DNA of 64,000 nucleotides from Halomonas sp. QHL1 (lineage in GTDB: Bacteria > Pseudomonadota > Gammaproteobacteria > Pseudomonadales > Halomonadaceae), in NCBI RefSeq assembly GCF_001882345.1, contig NZ_MINL01000001.1:3729852-3793851 (forward strand). Direction: 5' to 3'. Position 1 is the first letter of the stretch; every line of letters begins with the position of its first letter. The translations under genes were made by a program, and so were the position numbers. Below the pieces are notes generated by a model. It was not told the DNA's origin and did no database searches. It worked only from the letters and a program-made list of their open reading frames with translations. Positions 1-8,136 of this stretch are shown piece after piece.

Positions 1-302
1 AGTTTCAAATCATTATTACCCCGGAGCATCAGGGCAAAGGATTTGCCCGCTCCTTAATCCGCCAAGCGCTGCACTACTCGTTCACCATTCTAAACCTGCA
101 CAAGGTATATCTCATTGTGGCGGTAGAAAATGTCAAAGCGATTCATCTTTATGAGGAGAGTGGTTTTATTGAAGAGGGGCACTTGGTGCAGGAGTTCTTT
201 ATCAATGGCAAGTACCGCGATGTAAAGCGGATGTATATCTTGCAGGATACCTATCTTGGCCAGCTAAACACTGCCGAAGACCCCGAAACCAACTGGTTGT
301 AA
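1..302 (+). CDS. speG: spermidine N1-acetyltransferase, 3' part only
   Basis: The reading frame is open from base 3 to the TAA at 300-302; the 5' half lies outside the window. The visible 99 residues match the C-terminal half of SpeG of the GNAT family: FQIIITPEHQGKG is the acetyl-CoA pyrophosphate-loop region, followed by LNLHKVYLIVAVEN, AIHLYEESGF and EFFINGKYRD. SpeG acetylates spermidine and spermine in the cytoplasm with acetyl-CoA, which keeps polyamines from becoming toxic. An intrinsic terminator of the convergent small gene follows directly. The family call rests on remembered E. coli SpeG similarity and is firm despite the truncation. Confidence 0.9.
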   Translation, partial: FQIIITPEHQGKGFARSLIRQALHYSFTILNLHKVYLIVAVENVKAIHLYEESGFIEEGHLVQEFFINGKYRDVKRMYILQDTYLGQLNTAEDPETNWL

Positions 303-310
303 AACTCCCT

Positions 311-338
311 AAAAAACGCCTCGGTGAGATGAGGCGTT
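311..338 (-). terminator. intrinsic terminator of microprotein gene 1
   Basis: Stem AACGCCTC / GAGGCGTT (315-322 with 331-338) with an 8-base loop. Read on the minus strand it runs straight into TTTTTT. It sits about 30 bases after the stop of the small gene at 369-485 and also lies just past the convergent speG. Confidence 0.75.
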
Positions 339-368
339 GGATAGGCAGAAACCAAGTCGGCTCGATAC

Positions 369-485
369 TTAACCCAGGTAAGCCTTGATAGCGTCAAGTG
401 CCGCACGCTGCTGGCGGGCACGCTGCGCCCATACTTCCATAACATCTACTTCCAACGCTTGGGTTGGGGTGACTAAGTGTTGCAT
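369..485 (-). CDS. 38-residue microprotein, KAYLG family, copy 1
   Basis: The ATG at 485 is preceded by a strong ribosome site (AAGAGGAG, about 7 bases upstream). The product is 38 residues and ends RAALDAIKAYLG. It aligns with the product of 824-937: both start M..L.TP and share E.W, an A four residues before RAA, and the identical end KAYLG. The likely fold is one amphipathic helix, with no signal peptide or cysteines. A dedicated terminator follows. I do not recognise the family. The evidence that it is a real gene is the paralogue, the ribosome site and the terminator together. It could be a membrane- or protein-binding regulatory peptide, but nothing in the sequence decides this. Confidence 0.7.
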   Translation of the reverse strand: MQHLVTPTQALEVDVMEVWAQRARQQRAALDAIKAYLG

Positions 486-750
486 GGCATCTACTCCTCT
501 TTCAGGGGGTCAGGGTATTCGTTGAGGCCTGGTCGGAAATACTAATGTTTTAAAAGCTTATATTGTAAAAGCTGATGTTGTACACAGCCTGTGTTGTGCT
601 AAGCAGCAATTTAGCTGTTGTGAGATATTAAGAGCTTTCGACGGCCAGGGCTAGTACTAACGATGTAGGTGATTCGCTACGTTGTGTAAGCATAAGATTA
701 CATATTGAGAGCTGCTGCTATTACGCCTTTGAATGGAAAAGGGTTTTATA

Positions 751-782
751 AAATAAAAAAAGCCGGAAATTATTCCGGCTTT
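751..782 (-). terminator. intrinsic terminator of microprotein gene 2
   Basis: A ten-pair stem AAAGCCGGAA / TTCCGGCTTT (759-768 with 773-782) with loop ATTA. On the minus strand it is followed by TTTTTTTATTTTA. It lies about 40 bases beyond the stop of the gene at 824-937. Confidence 0.85.
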
Positions 783-823
783 GGTGATTCGCTTTTGGTC
801 TTGAGGGTACAAAAGCACCTGAA

Positions 824-937
824 TTAGCCTAAATAGGCTTTCAGTGCTTCGACTGCGGCACGATGCCATTGAGCATTTAAGCTCCAGAATTCTAGAACTT
901 CATTATCGCGTGCAGGGGGAGTTGTTAAAAAAGTCAT
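824..937 (-). CDS. 37-residue microprotein, KAYLG family, copy 2
   Basis: The ATG at 937 follows a near-perfect Shine-Dalgarno AGGAGG with 7-8 bases spacing, and a TATAAT box lies 32 bases upstream of the start. The 37-residue product begins MTFLTTPP and ends HRAAVEALKAYLG. It pairs with the 38-residue product of 369-485 over its C-terminal two thirds (E.W, A, RAA, KAYLG). Both genes are on the minus strand in the gap between speG and poxB, and each has its own terminator, so they are transcribed separately. This suggests a local duplication kept under selection. Function is unknown. Confidence 0.75.
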   Translation of the reverse strand: MTFLTTPPARDNEVLEFWSLNAQWHRAAVEALKAYLG

Positions 938-968
938 TATGCGGTCCTCCTATTGGGACTACAAAGTC

Positions 969-974
969 ATTATA
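969..974 (-). promoter_or_regulatory. -10 box for microprotein gene 2
   Basis: A perfect TATAAT on the minus strand, placing the transcript start about 25 bases before the ATG at 937. I see no good -35 hexamer 16-18 bases upstream, so activation by another factor is possible. Confidence 0.5.
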
Positions 975-1111
975 GTCTATTTTTGTTGCAGTGCAGCATG
1001 ATTGTATTGAACAGCCTCGAATTGGGGGCGGGGTCAGCGCACACTTGGCATTAACCAGCTAGGCTACAGGGTGACTAATCACTTTTTACGCAGTTGCGAA
1101 AGGAGTCGCTA

Positions 1112-2824
1112 ATGAGCACCAATGTTGCTGAAATTATGGTAGAAACCCTACAGAACGCTGGCGCAAAGCGTTGTTACGGCGTGGTGGGAGATACGCTGAA
1201 CCACTTTACCGATGCCCTGCGACAAAGTGACCTAGAGTGGATAGGCGTTCGACATGAGGAAGTCGGTGGGTTTGCGGCCGGAGGAGAGGCCTATATTACC
1301 CAGGAGTTAGCGTTGTGTGCTGGTTCCTGTGGGCCTGGCAGCCTGCACTTTGTGAATGGACTGTTCGATGCCCATCGCAACGGCTCGCCGGTGGTCTTCA
1401 TTGCGACGCAAGTACCCCTTGGCGAAACGGGGAGCAGTTTCCCCCAAGAAGTGGATCAATCCCGCGTATTCGAGCAGTACAGTGTGTTCTGCGAAACCCT
1501 CAACTCTCCCGAACAGGCGCGCCGCATGACTGCGCTTGCGGCGCAAACCGCGCTAGCCAAGCGTGGCGTTGCGGTTTTGATTGTACCCGGTGATATTTTT
1601 ACTCAAACACCGCGTAGTCAGCTTGCCTATCGTGCCCACCGCTTTAACTACTCGCTGCGCCCCTCGGCTGAAGCGTTGGTGCCCGCCGTGCATCAGCTCA
1701 ATAAGGGCGGCCATATCACCATTTTTGCTGGCGCTGGGTGCGAAGATGCCCGCGAACAGGTCATTGCATTGGCAGAAAAACTCCAGGCGCCCATCGCCTG
1801 GACATCACGCGCCAAAGACTTTATTGAGCATGACAACCCGCATCAAGTAGGCATGACCGGCGTTTACGGCCTTGAGGGCGGATACCATGCGGTAGCCGAA
1901 TGTGACACGCTGTTATTACTTGGCTGTAATTTCGCGTTTAGCCAGTTTTATCCTGAGAGCGCCGCGATTATTCAGGTAGATCACGACCCAGCGCAGATAG
2001 GTAAGCGTTACCCTGTCGATGTGGGGATTGTTGGCAGCGTGCGTGATACCTGTGAGGCGTTGTCCCAAGTTGTCGAAGCAAATTCGAGTAAGCGCTGGCT
2101 GGAGAAGTGTCGCAAGCGCTACCTGAAATCACTGGAAAAATCGGCTCACAAAAGTAACGACGATGGGCTTATTCACCCGCAGGAGCTAACGCTGGCAATT
2201 GACCGCTTGGCCAATGATGATGCGTTTTTTACTGCGGATACCGGCAGTGTGAACGTATGGATGTTGCGGCACATTCGCTCTCTGGGTCAGCGCCGTACCC
2301 TAGCAAGTTTGCAGCATGGCACCATGGCGAACGCCTACCCCCAGGCAATGGGGATTCAACTGGCTTATCCCGAACGCCAGGTCATTGCTATGTGCGGTGA
2401 CGGTGGCCTCACCATGTTAATGGGCGACTTGCTAACCCTGGTGCAGCGGCGTATTCCGCTTAAAATTGTGGTGTATAACAATAGCTCATTGAGCTTTGTA
2501 GAGCTGGAACAGAAAGTAGAAGGGCTACTGGATGCCTACACAGAGTTGGAAAATCCTGATTTTGGCCGTGTGGCTCAAGCCATGGGGCTATGGGGAAAGC
2601 GAGTAGAACGCGAAGATCAGCTTGAAGATGCTATTGACGACTGGCTGGCCTACCCCGGCCCAGCGCTTTTGGATGTTGTGGTCAACCCAATGGAATTAGT
2701 GATGCCGCCTAAAGTGGCGGCGGGGCAAGTATCTTCTACTGCGCTCTACTCAGCGAAAGCGGTGTTGAGCGGCCGTATGGATGAGGTAGTGCATCTAGTC
2801 AAAAGTAATTTTCTGAAGCGTTGA
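1112..2824 (+). CDS. poxB: pyruvate dehydrogenase (quinone)-type ThDP enzyme
   Basis: PoxB decarboxylates pyruvate to acetate and CO2 with ThDP and FAD and passes electrons to membrane quinones. The 570-residue product has the family length. The N-terminal ThDP-binding part shows GVVGDTLNHF, the RHEEVGGFAAGGEA segment with the catalytic glutamate, and CAGSCGPGSLH. The C-terminal ThDP domain shows MCGDGGLTMLMGDLLT with the Mg-binding aspartate and NNSSL downstream. The start at 1112 follows AAAGGAG at a good distance; an upstream TTG at 1094 would overlap that ribosome site and is less likely. It stands alone between the microprotein genes and the phosphoesterase. Other acetolactate-synthase-family roles are possible, but the closeness to E. 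coli PoxB is strong. Confidence 0.85.
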   Translation: MSTNVAEIMVETLQNAGAKRCYGVVGDTLNHFTDALRQSDLEWIGVRHEEVGGFAAGGEAYITQELALCAGSCGPGSLHFVNGLFDAHRNGSPVVFIATQVPLGETGSSFPQEVDQSRVFEQYSVFCETLNSPEQARRMTALAAQTALAKRGVAVLIVPGDIFTQTPRSQLAYRAHRFNYSLRPSAEALVPAVHQLNKGGHITIFAGAGCEDAREQVIALAEKLQAPIAWTSRAKDFIEHDNPHQVGMTGVYGLEGGYHAVAECDTLLLLGCNFAFSQFYPESAAIIQVDHDPAQIGKRYPVDVGIVGSVRDTCEALSQVVEANSSKRWLEKCRKRYLKSLEKSAHKSNDDGLIHPQELTLAIDRLANDDAFFTADTGSVNVWMLRHIRSLGQRRTLASLQHGTMANAYPQAMGIQLAYPERQVIAMCGDGGLTMLMGDLLTLVQRRIPLKIVVYNNSSLSFVELEQKVEGLLDAYTELENPDFGRVAQAMGLWGKRVEREDQLEDAIDDWLAYPGPALLDVVVNPMELVMPPKVAAGQVSSTALYSAKAVLSGRMDEVVHLVKSNFLKR

Positions 2825-2902
2825 CCGCCCCTTGCTTGGGTTTGACGTTGCGCCGGGGTTTGATTTGATCGCATTTTAGTAATGTCTCTGATTAGGAGCT
2901 CT

Positions 2903-3664
2903 ATGCGTCTGCGTATTTTGTCTGATCTACATCTGGAGTTTTTTGACGGGCACCGTGAGCTGCCTGAGAAAGATGCCGATGTAGTAGTTCTGGCGGGTGA
3001 TATACACCGTAAGTGTGAAGGCCTTGCCTGGGCGCGTCGCCGCTTCCCGGACACGCCGATTATCTATGTGCCTGGCAACCATGAATTCTACGGTACCTGC
3101 ATGCCGCTGCTACGTGATGAGCTGGCGCTCGAAGCCGAGCGGCTCGACATTGAGCTTTTGGATAATCGTGCCGTGACCCTCAATGGCGTACGTTTTTACG
3201 GCACTACGCTTTGGACTGACTTTGCGCTGTACGCCGGTGACCCGACCCAAAACCCCGCCGATACTGAGTCTAAGGCGCTGCGTTACATGCCCGATTTTCA
3301 AATCGTCCAAACCTCGCCTGGGATAACGTTCACACCACAGGCGAGTCAGCAGGTGCACGCTGAAGCGCTTGCTTGGCTTGAAAACGAGCTGTCCCAGCCG
3401 TTTGATGGCCCTAAGGTGGTGGTTAGCCACCATGCTCCGCTACACGACTGTATTCCTGGCCAATACCTGGGCGACGCGTTATCTCCCGCATTTGCCTCAC
3501 ACTTGCCTCATTTAATGGGCAAGATGAATGTATGGGTGCATGGGCATGTCCATGAACCCGTGGATATTCTGCGCGACGGCACCCGTATCATCGCCAACCC
3601 CGGTGGTTACCCCTATGAATTCAGTCTGCCGCTGTTTAAGCCAGATTGGGTGGTTGAGGTGTAA
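2903..3664 (+). CDS. calcineurin-like metallophosphoesterase
   Basis: The 253-residue product has the full metallophosphoesterase signature in order: SDLHLEF near the N-terminus, LAGDIH, VPGNHEFYG, SHHAPLHD and HGHVHEP. These supply the two-metal ligands. No signal peptide is visible, so the protein is cytoplasmic. The start at ATG 2903 follows TTAGGAG at proper spacing; an upstream ATG at 2882 has no ribosome site. The substrate is not evident: relatives include nucleotide and phosphodiester hydrolases. It appears monocistronic, ahead of the hexuronate cluster. Confidence 0.85.
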   Translation: MRLRILSDLHLEFFDGHRELPEKDADVVVLAGDIHRKCEGLAWARRRFPDTPIIYVPGNHEFYGTCMPLLRDELALEAERLDIELLDNRAVTLNGVRFYGTTLWTDFALYAGDPTQNPADTESKALRYMPDFQIVQTSPGITFTPQASQQVHAEALAWLENELSQPFDGPKVVVSHHAPLHDCIPGQYLGDALSPAFASHLPHLMGKMNVWVHGHVHEPVDILRDGTRIIANPGGYPYEFSLPLFKPDWVVEV

Positions 3665-3738
3665 CAAAAGCTAGTTTGTTCAAAAACATGGGGTTATTTC
3701 CATTCCATTAAAATGCTATTAATAATAATTTTTGGCCT

Positions 3739-3758
3739 GCTACTTTGGTTTAAATTTT
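3739..3758 (+). repeat. 20-base promoter box shared by gudD and kdgD, copy 1
   Basis: GCTACTTTGGTTTAAATTTT occurs here and again, identically, at 5381-5400. Both copies lie 60-65 bases upstream of a TTGTATGATGTATTAC site. It may be an activator site or the upstream part of a duplicated promoter. Confidence 0.6.
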
Positions 3759-3798
3759 AATAGCTATGCTTGTGCCATACGGGCACGATACGTATTTT

Positions 3799-3814
3799 TT
3801 GTATGATGTATTAC
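3799..3814 (+). promoter_or_regulatory. GntR-type operator overlapping the gudD -10 box
   Basis: TTGTATGATGTATTAC is identical to 5446-5461 upstream of kdgD. It shares the frame TTGTA-N8-TAC with the symmetric site at 12312-12335 before the cluster's own GntR gene. TATGAT inside it (3802-3807) would serve as the -10 box, so bound regulator would block RNA polymerase. Confidence 0.6.
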
Positions 3815-3872
3815 CTATGCGGATCCCCCCCAATTACTCGATTGGGGTCGACAATAAAAAGGTATGCCTCAT

Positions 3873-5198
3873 ATGTTTCCGAAGATTAAAACAATGAAAG
3901 TGGTTCCTGTTGCTGGCTATGACGGCTTTTTGCTTAACCTTAGTGGCGGTCATGCACCCTGGTTTATCCGCTGTGTGGTCATCCTTGAAGATGACGCCGG
4001 CAACCAGGGAGTTGGTGAGATTCCTTCCAGTGGAGGCATCCTTAAGGGGCTGGAGCAGTGCCGCGCGCTGGTAGAAGGCACGCAGATCAATAATATTAAG
4101 CACACCCTTAATCAGGTTCGGCTGCAATTGGCGCAGAACGGACGCGAAGAGCGGGGCCGTCAGACGTTTGATTTGCGCGTAGCGGTGCATGTAATCACGG
4201 GGATTGAATCGGCCTTATTAGACCTCTATGGGCAGGCACTGCAGCTGCCCGTCGCCGATCTGCTGGGTCAGTATGGTCGTCAGCGTGATGAAGTAGAGGT
4301 ATTGGGCTACCTGTTTTTATTGGGTGACCCTGGCAAGACAGACCTACCGTATCCTCAAGCGCAGAACCCTCAGGACGCCTGGGACGAAATACGCTACCAA
4401 GAGGCACTGACACCCGACGCCGTGGCTAATTTAGCCAAGGCCGCCTATGAGCGTTATGGGTTTAAAGACTTCAAGCTAAAGGGCGGTGTCTTGCGTGGGG
4501 AAGAGGAGGCTGATTGTATACGAGCGCTCCATGAAGCGTTCCCAGAGGCGCGACTAACGCTTGACCCCAACGGGGCCTGGACGCTTGATGAAGCGGTGCG
4601 AGTACTTGAGCCGATCAAGCACCTGCTTAGCTACGCCGAAGATCCCTGTGGCCAGGAAGAGAGTTACTCAGGGCGCGAGACCATGGCCGAGTTTAAGAAG
4701 CGCACCGGCTTACCTACGGCTACCAATATGATCGCGACAGATTTTAAACAGCTGCAGTACGCCGTTCAGCTCAATTCGGTGGATATACCTTTGGCAGACT
4801 GTCATTTCTGGACCATGCAAGGTGCGGTAAAAGTGGGTGAACTTTGTAACGAGTGGGGCATGACCTGGGGTTCCCACAGCAATAACCACTTCGATATTTC
4901 GCTTGCCATGATGACCCATGTTGCCGCTGCGTGCCCGGGCGACATCACTGCAATCGATACTCACTGGATCTGGCAAGATGGACAGCGAATCACTAAAAAT
5001 CCTTTGCTTATCCGCGATGGCAAACTCAAAGTGCCCACTACGCCTGGGTTAGGTGTTGAGTTGGATGAAGAGAAACTTATGGAGGCTTACAATCTCTATA
5101 AGTCGCTTGATACCACGCAGCGAAATGACGCCATGGCCATGCAGTTCCTGATTCCTGGTTGGGAGTTTGATCCGAAGCGACCTGCACTTGCTCGCTAA
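3873..5198 (+). CDS. gudD: D-glucarate dehydratase
   Basis: GudD removes water from D-glucarate to give 5-dehydro-4-deoxy-D-glucarate. The product (441 residues, family size about 445) is an enolase-superfamily protein. It shows [15 protein letters not shown] in the lid region, FKLKGGV with the KxK-type acid/base lysines, LDPNGAW and AEDPCG with metal ligands, [11 protein letters not shown], and [14 protein letters not shown] with the catalytic histidine. The match to E. coli GudD is close throughout. I prefer ATG 3873, because the AAAAGG ribosome site is only one base from the alternative ATG 3864. The gene has its own operator-bearing promoter and is followed by a large hairpin. Confidence 0.93.
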   Translation: MFPKIKTMKVVPVAGYDGFLLNLSGGHAPWFIRCVVILEDDAGNQGVGEIPSSGGILKGLEQCRALVEGTQINNIKHTLNQVRLQLAQNGREERGRQTFDLRVAVHVITGIESALLDLYGQALQLPVADLLGQYGRQRDEVEVLGYLFLLGDPGKTDLPYPQAQNPQDAWDEIRYQEALTPDAVANLAKAAYERYGFKDFKLKGGVLRGEEEADCIRALHEAFPEARLTLDPNGAWTLDEAVRVLEPIKHLLSYAEDPCGQEESYSGRETMAEFKKRTGLPTATNMIATDFKQLQYAVQLNSVDIPLADCHFWTMQGAVKVGELCNEWGMTWGSHSNNHFDISLAMMTHVAAACPGDITAIDTHWIWQDGQRITKNPLLIRDGKLKVPTTPGLGVELDEEKLMEAYNLYKSLDTTQRNDAMAMQFLIPGWEFDPKRPALAR

Positions 5199-5263
5199 TC
5201 ATTTATTAATTCATCTATATAATGAAGTTGGCAGCAGAGTGTTTGAACAAATACTGTTGAAAA

Positions 5264-5304
5264 CCTGCCTGCTACTATCATGTATTTTACTGATAGCAGG
5301 CAGG
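5264..5304 (+). terminator. long hairpin after gudD
   Basis: CCTGCCTGCTA and TATCA pair with TGATAGCAGGCAGG around a loop of about 9 bases, with one bulged base. There is no U-run after it on the plus strand, so it may act as an mRNA 3' stabiliser or a factor-assisted terminator. Confidence 0.45.
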
Positions 5305-5380
5305 ACGATTAACAATAGGCTTCGATTCAATACCTATAAACTTTAGTCTTAAGCTGATTGTTGCTTATTAGCTCGATAAT

Positions 5381-5400
5381 GCTACTTTGGTTTAAATTTT
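5381..5400 (+). repeat. 20-base promoter box shared by gudD and kdgD, copy 2
   Basis: Exact second copy of GCTACTTTGGTTTAAATTTT (first at 3739-3758). It is followed by similar sequence (ATAG, CTTG, GCCAT) down to the operator at 5446. The block looks like a duplicated promoter region now serving the second transcription unit. Confidence 0.6.
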
Positions 5401-5445
5401 GATAGTTCTGCTTGCGCCATGCTTCGTAGATACTTATCTTTCTTG

Positions 5446-5461
5446 TTGTATGATGTATTAC
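5446..5461 (+). promoter_or_regulatory. GntR-type operator overlapping the kdgD -10 box
   Basis: TTGTATGATGTATTAC, same as 3799-3814. Here the left flank is G and the right flank ATA, which extends the dyad to GTTGTA-N8-TACATA. TATGAT at 5449-5454 is the probable -10 box. Confidence 0.6.
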
Positions 5462-5529
5462 ATAAGATGTTGGTCGACTGATGATGCCTGCTCAATCAAT
5501 GGTCAACGCATTCACAAAGAGGGCGCAAC

Positions 5530-6447
5530 GTGACGTTTTCAAAAGAAGCAGTAACCAATGCCATCGGCGATGGCTTGCTATCGTTCCCCATTACGGACTT
5601 TGATAGCCAGGGCCGTTTTGATGAAGCGAGCTATCGCAAGCGGCTCGAGTGGTTTATTAGCCACGAGATTTCCGCGGTCTTTGTAGCGGGTGGTACGGGG
5701 GAGTTTTTCAGTCTTTCGCTAGAAGAGTATCGAGAGATTGTTCGCGTGGCAGTCGAGGTGATTGACGGACGTTTGCCGGTTATTGCCAGTGCTGGCTTAA
5801 GCGTTGAGACAGGCAAAGCCTTTGCAAAAGCGGCTGAAGAGGCGGGCGCCGATGGCATTCTGTTGATGCCGCCTTACCTTACCGAGTGCCCGCAGGATGG
5901 CTTAGTTGAGTATGCCCGCCAAATTTGTGATGCCACCTCAATCAACGTGATTTATTACAACCGCGGCAATGGCATTTTGAATGCCTCGTCGGTTCAGAAA
6001 CTCGCCGACCACTGCCCTAACTTGGTGGGGCTAAAAGATGGCAAAGGCGACATCCAGGCGCTCAACAAGATCGTCAAAACTGTTGGCGACCGATTGGTGT
6101 ATATCGGGGGCGTGCCCACGGCGGAAATTTTTGCTGAAGCCTACGTATCTATTGGGGTGAATACTTACTCTTCTGCCGTTTTCAACTTCGTACCGGAAAT
6201 GGCCGTAACGTTTTACAAGGAGTTACGCAAAGGCAATAAAGAGGTCGTGAAGCAGATCACCAATGACTTCTTTATTCCTTTCGTGGATCTCAGGGATCGA
6301 AAAGCAGGCTATGCCGTAAGCCTCATCAAAGCAGGTGCTGAAATAGTAGGTAGGCCTGCAGGCAGTGTCCGCGCCCCGCTGGCAATGCCTAACAGTGAAG
6401 AGTGCAAGCAGCTTGAAGCGCTTATCGATGTAGCAAAGAAGTATTAA
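5530..6447 (+). CDS. kdgD: 5-dehydro-4-deoxyglucarate dehydratase
   Basis: KdgD dehydrates and decarboxylates 5-dehydro-4-deoxy-D-glucarate to 2-oxoglutarate semialdehyde. The 305-residue protein is of the DHDPS/NAL class-I aldolase family. GGTGEF is the carboxylate-binding loop, IYYNRGNG carries the conserved tyrosine, and LVGLKDGKGD carries the Schiff-base lysine. The C-terminal RKAGYAVSLIKAGAEIVG and VRAPL are typical of KdgD. The start is GTG behind AGAGGG. It is the first gene of an operon running through the TRAP genes to udh, and it joins both the glucarate and galactarolactone branches. The related hydroxyproline enzyme LhpC was considered, but the KdgD match is closer. Confidence 0.92.
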   Translation: MTFSKEAVTNAIGDGLLSFPITDFDSQGRFDEASYRKRLEWFISHEISAVFVAGGTGEFFSLSLEEYREIVRVAVEVIDGRLPVIASAGLSVETGKAFAKAAEEAGADGILLMPPYLTECPQDGLVEYARQICDATSINVIYYNRGNGILNASSVQKLADHCPNLVGLKDGKGDIQALNKIVKTVGDRLVYIGGVPTAEIFAEAYVSIGVNTYSSAVFNFVPEMAVTFYKELRKGNKEVVKQITNDFFIPFVDLRDRKAGYAVSLIKAGAEIVGRPAGSVRAPLAMPNSEECKQLEALIDVAKKY

Positions 6448-6508
6448 CTCACTACTGACTATTACTAGAAGTTAGTAAGCAATTACCAATAATAAGAGGA
6501 CGTTAGAC

Positions 6509-7534
6509 ATGCGCACACACAATAACTGCACGAGCGCCAAGCCTATGAAAAAAAGCTCTGTAAAAGCATTGCTGCCAACCGCTGGCGTAATGGCGCTTAT
6601 TGCCTTTGCACTGCCTGCTCAAGCAGATAACTGGCGAGGTTGGAACATTCATCCCGACGGCTATCCTAATACAGTGGCGTTAGAAGAGTTTGCTGAAGCT
6701 GTGGCCGAGCAAACGGAAGGCCGCGTTACTCCACGTGTTTATAACAACGCCGTGCTGGGTGATCAGTCAGACGCCATTGAGCAGACCCGTAACGGGGCGC
6801 TGGACTTTGCCAATTTTAACATGGGACCGATGGGCCCCATCGTGCCAGAAACCAACGTGTTTTCGTTACCCTTCCTGTTCAATGACGTTGAACATATGCA
6901 TACGGTAATGGACGGTGAAATTGGCGAGCGCTTTGCCGATGCCTTAGAAGATAAAGGCTTGGTGGTGCTTTCGTGGTTCGATTCAGGCGCACGCAGCATT
7001 TATAACACCCAACGCCCCATTAGAACCCCTGAAGATGTTGAAGGCTTAAAGATTCGGGTAATGAATAACGATCTTTACGTCGACATGATTGCTGCTATGG
7101 GCGGTAACGCCACACCGATGTCTTACGGTGAGGTGTATCAAAGTTTAACCACCGGCGTGCTTGATGGCGCTGAAAACAACTACCCCTCTTTTGAGTCCAG
7201 CAACCACTATGAAGCAACGGGTTACTACTCGTTAACTGAGCACTTGATTATCCCAGAGTGCTTATGTGTGGCTAAATCCAGCTGGGAAGAACTCTCGCAA
7301 GAAGATCAGGAAATTGTACGCGAAGTAGCCGAAGAGGCTTCCAAACGTCAGCGTGAACTATGGGTGGAAAGCTCTGAAGAGAGCCGTCAGATCGTTCTGG
7401 ACCACGGCGTAGAGATTAACGAAGTAGACGATAAAGCCGCCTTTCAGGCGCTTATGGAACCCATGTATGAAGAGTTCATCGCTAGTAATCCTGGCACAGG
7501 TGAGCTGATCGAGGAAATTCGCGCCACCGAGTAA
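6509..7534 (+). CDS. TRAP transporter substrate-binding protein (DctP type)
   Basis: Periplasmic solute receptor of a tripartite TRAP system, 341 residues. The start has AAGAGGA at about 9 bases. The signal peptide has a basic stretch (MKKSSVK), a hydrophobic core and a PAQA cleavage site before DNWRGWNIHPDGYP. The DctP core follows: RVYNNAVLGDQSDAIEQTRNG, NVFSLPFLF, LKIRVMNND, AMGGNATPMSYGEVYQSL and VLDGAENN. The conserved arginine in IRVMN binds a substrate carboxylate. Position inside the uronate operon points to galacturonate or glucuronate as ligand; that is inference. Confidence 0.9.
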   Translation: MRTHNNCTSAKPMKKSSVKALLPTAGVMALIAFALPAQADNWRGWNIHPDGYPNTVALEEFAEAVAEQTEGRVTPRVYNNAVLGDQSDAIEQTRNGALDFANFNMGPMGPIVPETNVFSLPFLFNDVEHMHTVMDGEIGERFADALEDKGLVVLSWFDSGARSIYNTQRPIRTPEDVEGLKIRVMNNDLYVDMIAAMGGNATPMSYGEVYQSLTTGVLDGAENNYPSFESSNHYEATGYYSLTEHLIIPECLCVAKSSWEELSQEDQEIVREVAEEASKRQRELWVESSEESRQIVLDHGVEINEVDDKAAFQALMEPMYEEFIASNPGTGELIEEIRATE

Positions 7535-7551
7535 TATTTGTCATCCACACG

Positions 7552-7578
7552 CTTCCGGCAGCTAATCGCTGCCGGAAG
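7552..7578 (+). other. hairpin between the TRAP receptor and membrane genes
   Basis: A perfect eleven-pair stem CTTCCGGCAGC / GCTGCCGGAAG with loop TAATC and no U-run. A stable hairpin just after a binding-protein gene commonly protects that mRNA segment, giving more receptor than permease. It lies directly upstream of the dctQ ribosome site. Confidence 0.6.
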
Positions 7579-7596
7579 TTGAAAAGGAAATGTGCC

Positions 7597-8133
7597 GTGA
7601 GTATCGAACTTGAATCGCAGGTCGATAAGGAAGACGCGGAAGAAAGCGGCTCGCTGAATCGAATCTTAGATGGTATTGCCAGCTTATGTATTCTTGTTGC
7701 GGGGATCTTATTAGTCACCCTTATTCTAATATTTGGGTGGTTAGTTTTCGGCCGGTACGTGCTTAACAATACCCCTACTTGGGTTGAGCAAGCCTCGTTA
7801 GTACTGGTTGTGTATATCACCTGCTTAGGCGCAGCGGCAGGGGTCAGGCACCATAGCCATCTAAATATTGATTTTATTCGTGAAAGCTTCGCTGGCCCAT
7901 TGCGCAGTTTAATGCATCACCTTTCTGATCTTTTTATCTTATCTTTTGGCGGTTTTATGGCTTTCCAAGGCTGGACATTAGTGATTTCAAACTTGGAAAG
8001 AGCTATACCCATGATAGGTCTATCGGAGAGTTGGCGGGCGGCTCCCCTGGTGATTTGTGGTGTGTTAATCATGCTTTTTGCAGCCGCTGATATAGCGCAG
8101 CGCTTAATGTCTCGAAAAGTTAAGAGGGTATAA
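7597..8133 (+). CDS. TRAP transporter small membrane subunit (DctQ type)
   Basis: A 178-residue integral membrane protein with four hydrophobic segments, the DctQ pattern. Segment 1 (ILDGIASLCILVAGILLVTL) leads into the family motif FGRYVLNNTPTWVEQ, then GAAAGVRHHSHLNIDF. I take the GTG at 7597 as start because AAAAGGAAA lies upstream. It overlaps nothing and sits three bases from dctM, so the two are translationally linked. Substrate assignment follows from the operon only. Confidence 0.88.
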   Translation: MSIELESQVDKEDAEESGSLNRILDGIASLCILVAGILLVTLILIFGWLVFGRYVLNNTPTWVEQASLVLVVYITCLGAAAGVRHHSHLNIDFIRESFAGPLRSLMHHLSDLFILSFGGFMAFQGWTLVISNLERAIPMIGLSESWRAAPLVICGVLIMLFAAADIAQRLMSRKVKRV

Positions 8134-8136
8134 ACG

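Noticed and set aside
251..445. 64-codon ORF on the minus strand overlapping microprotein gene 1
   Set aside because: It is out of frame with the better-supported small gene, overlaps speG and has no ribosome site.
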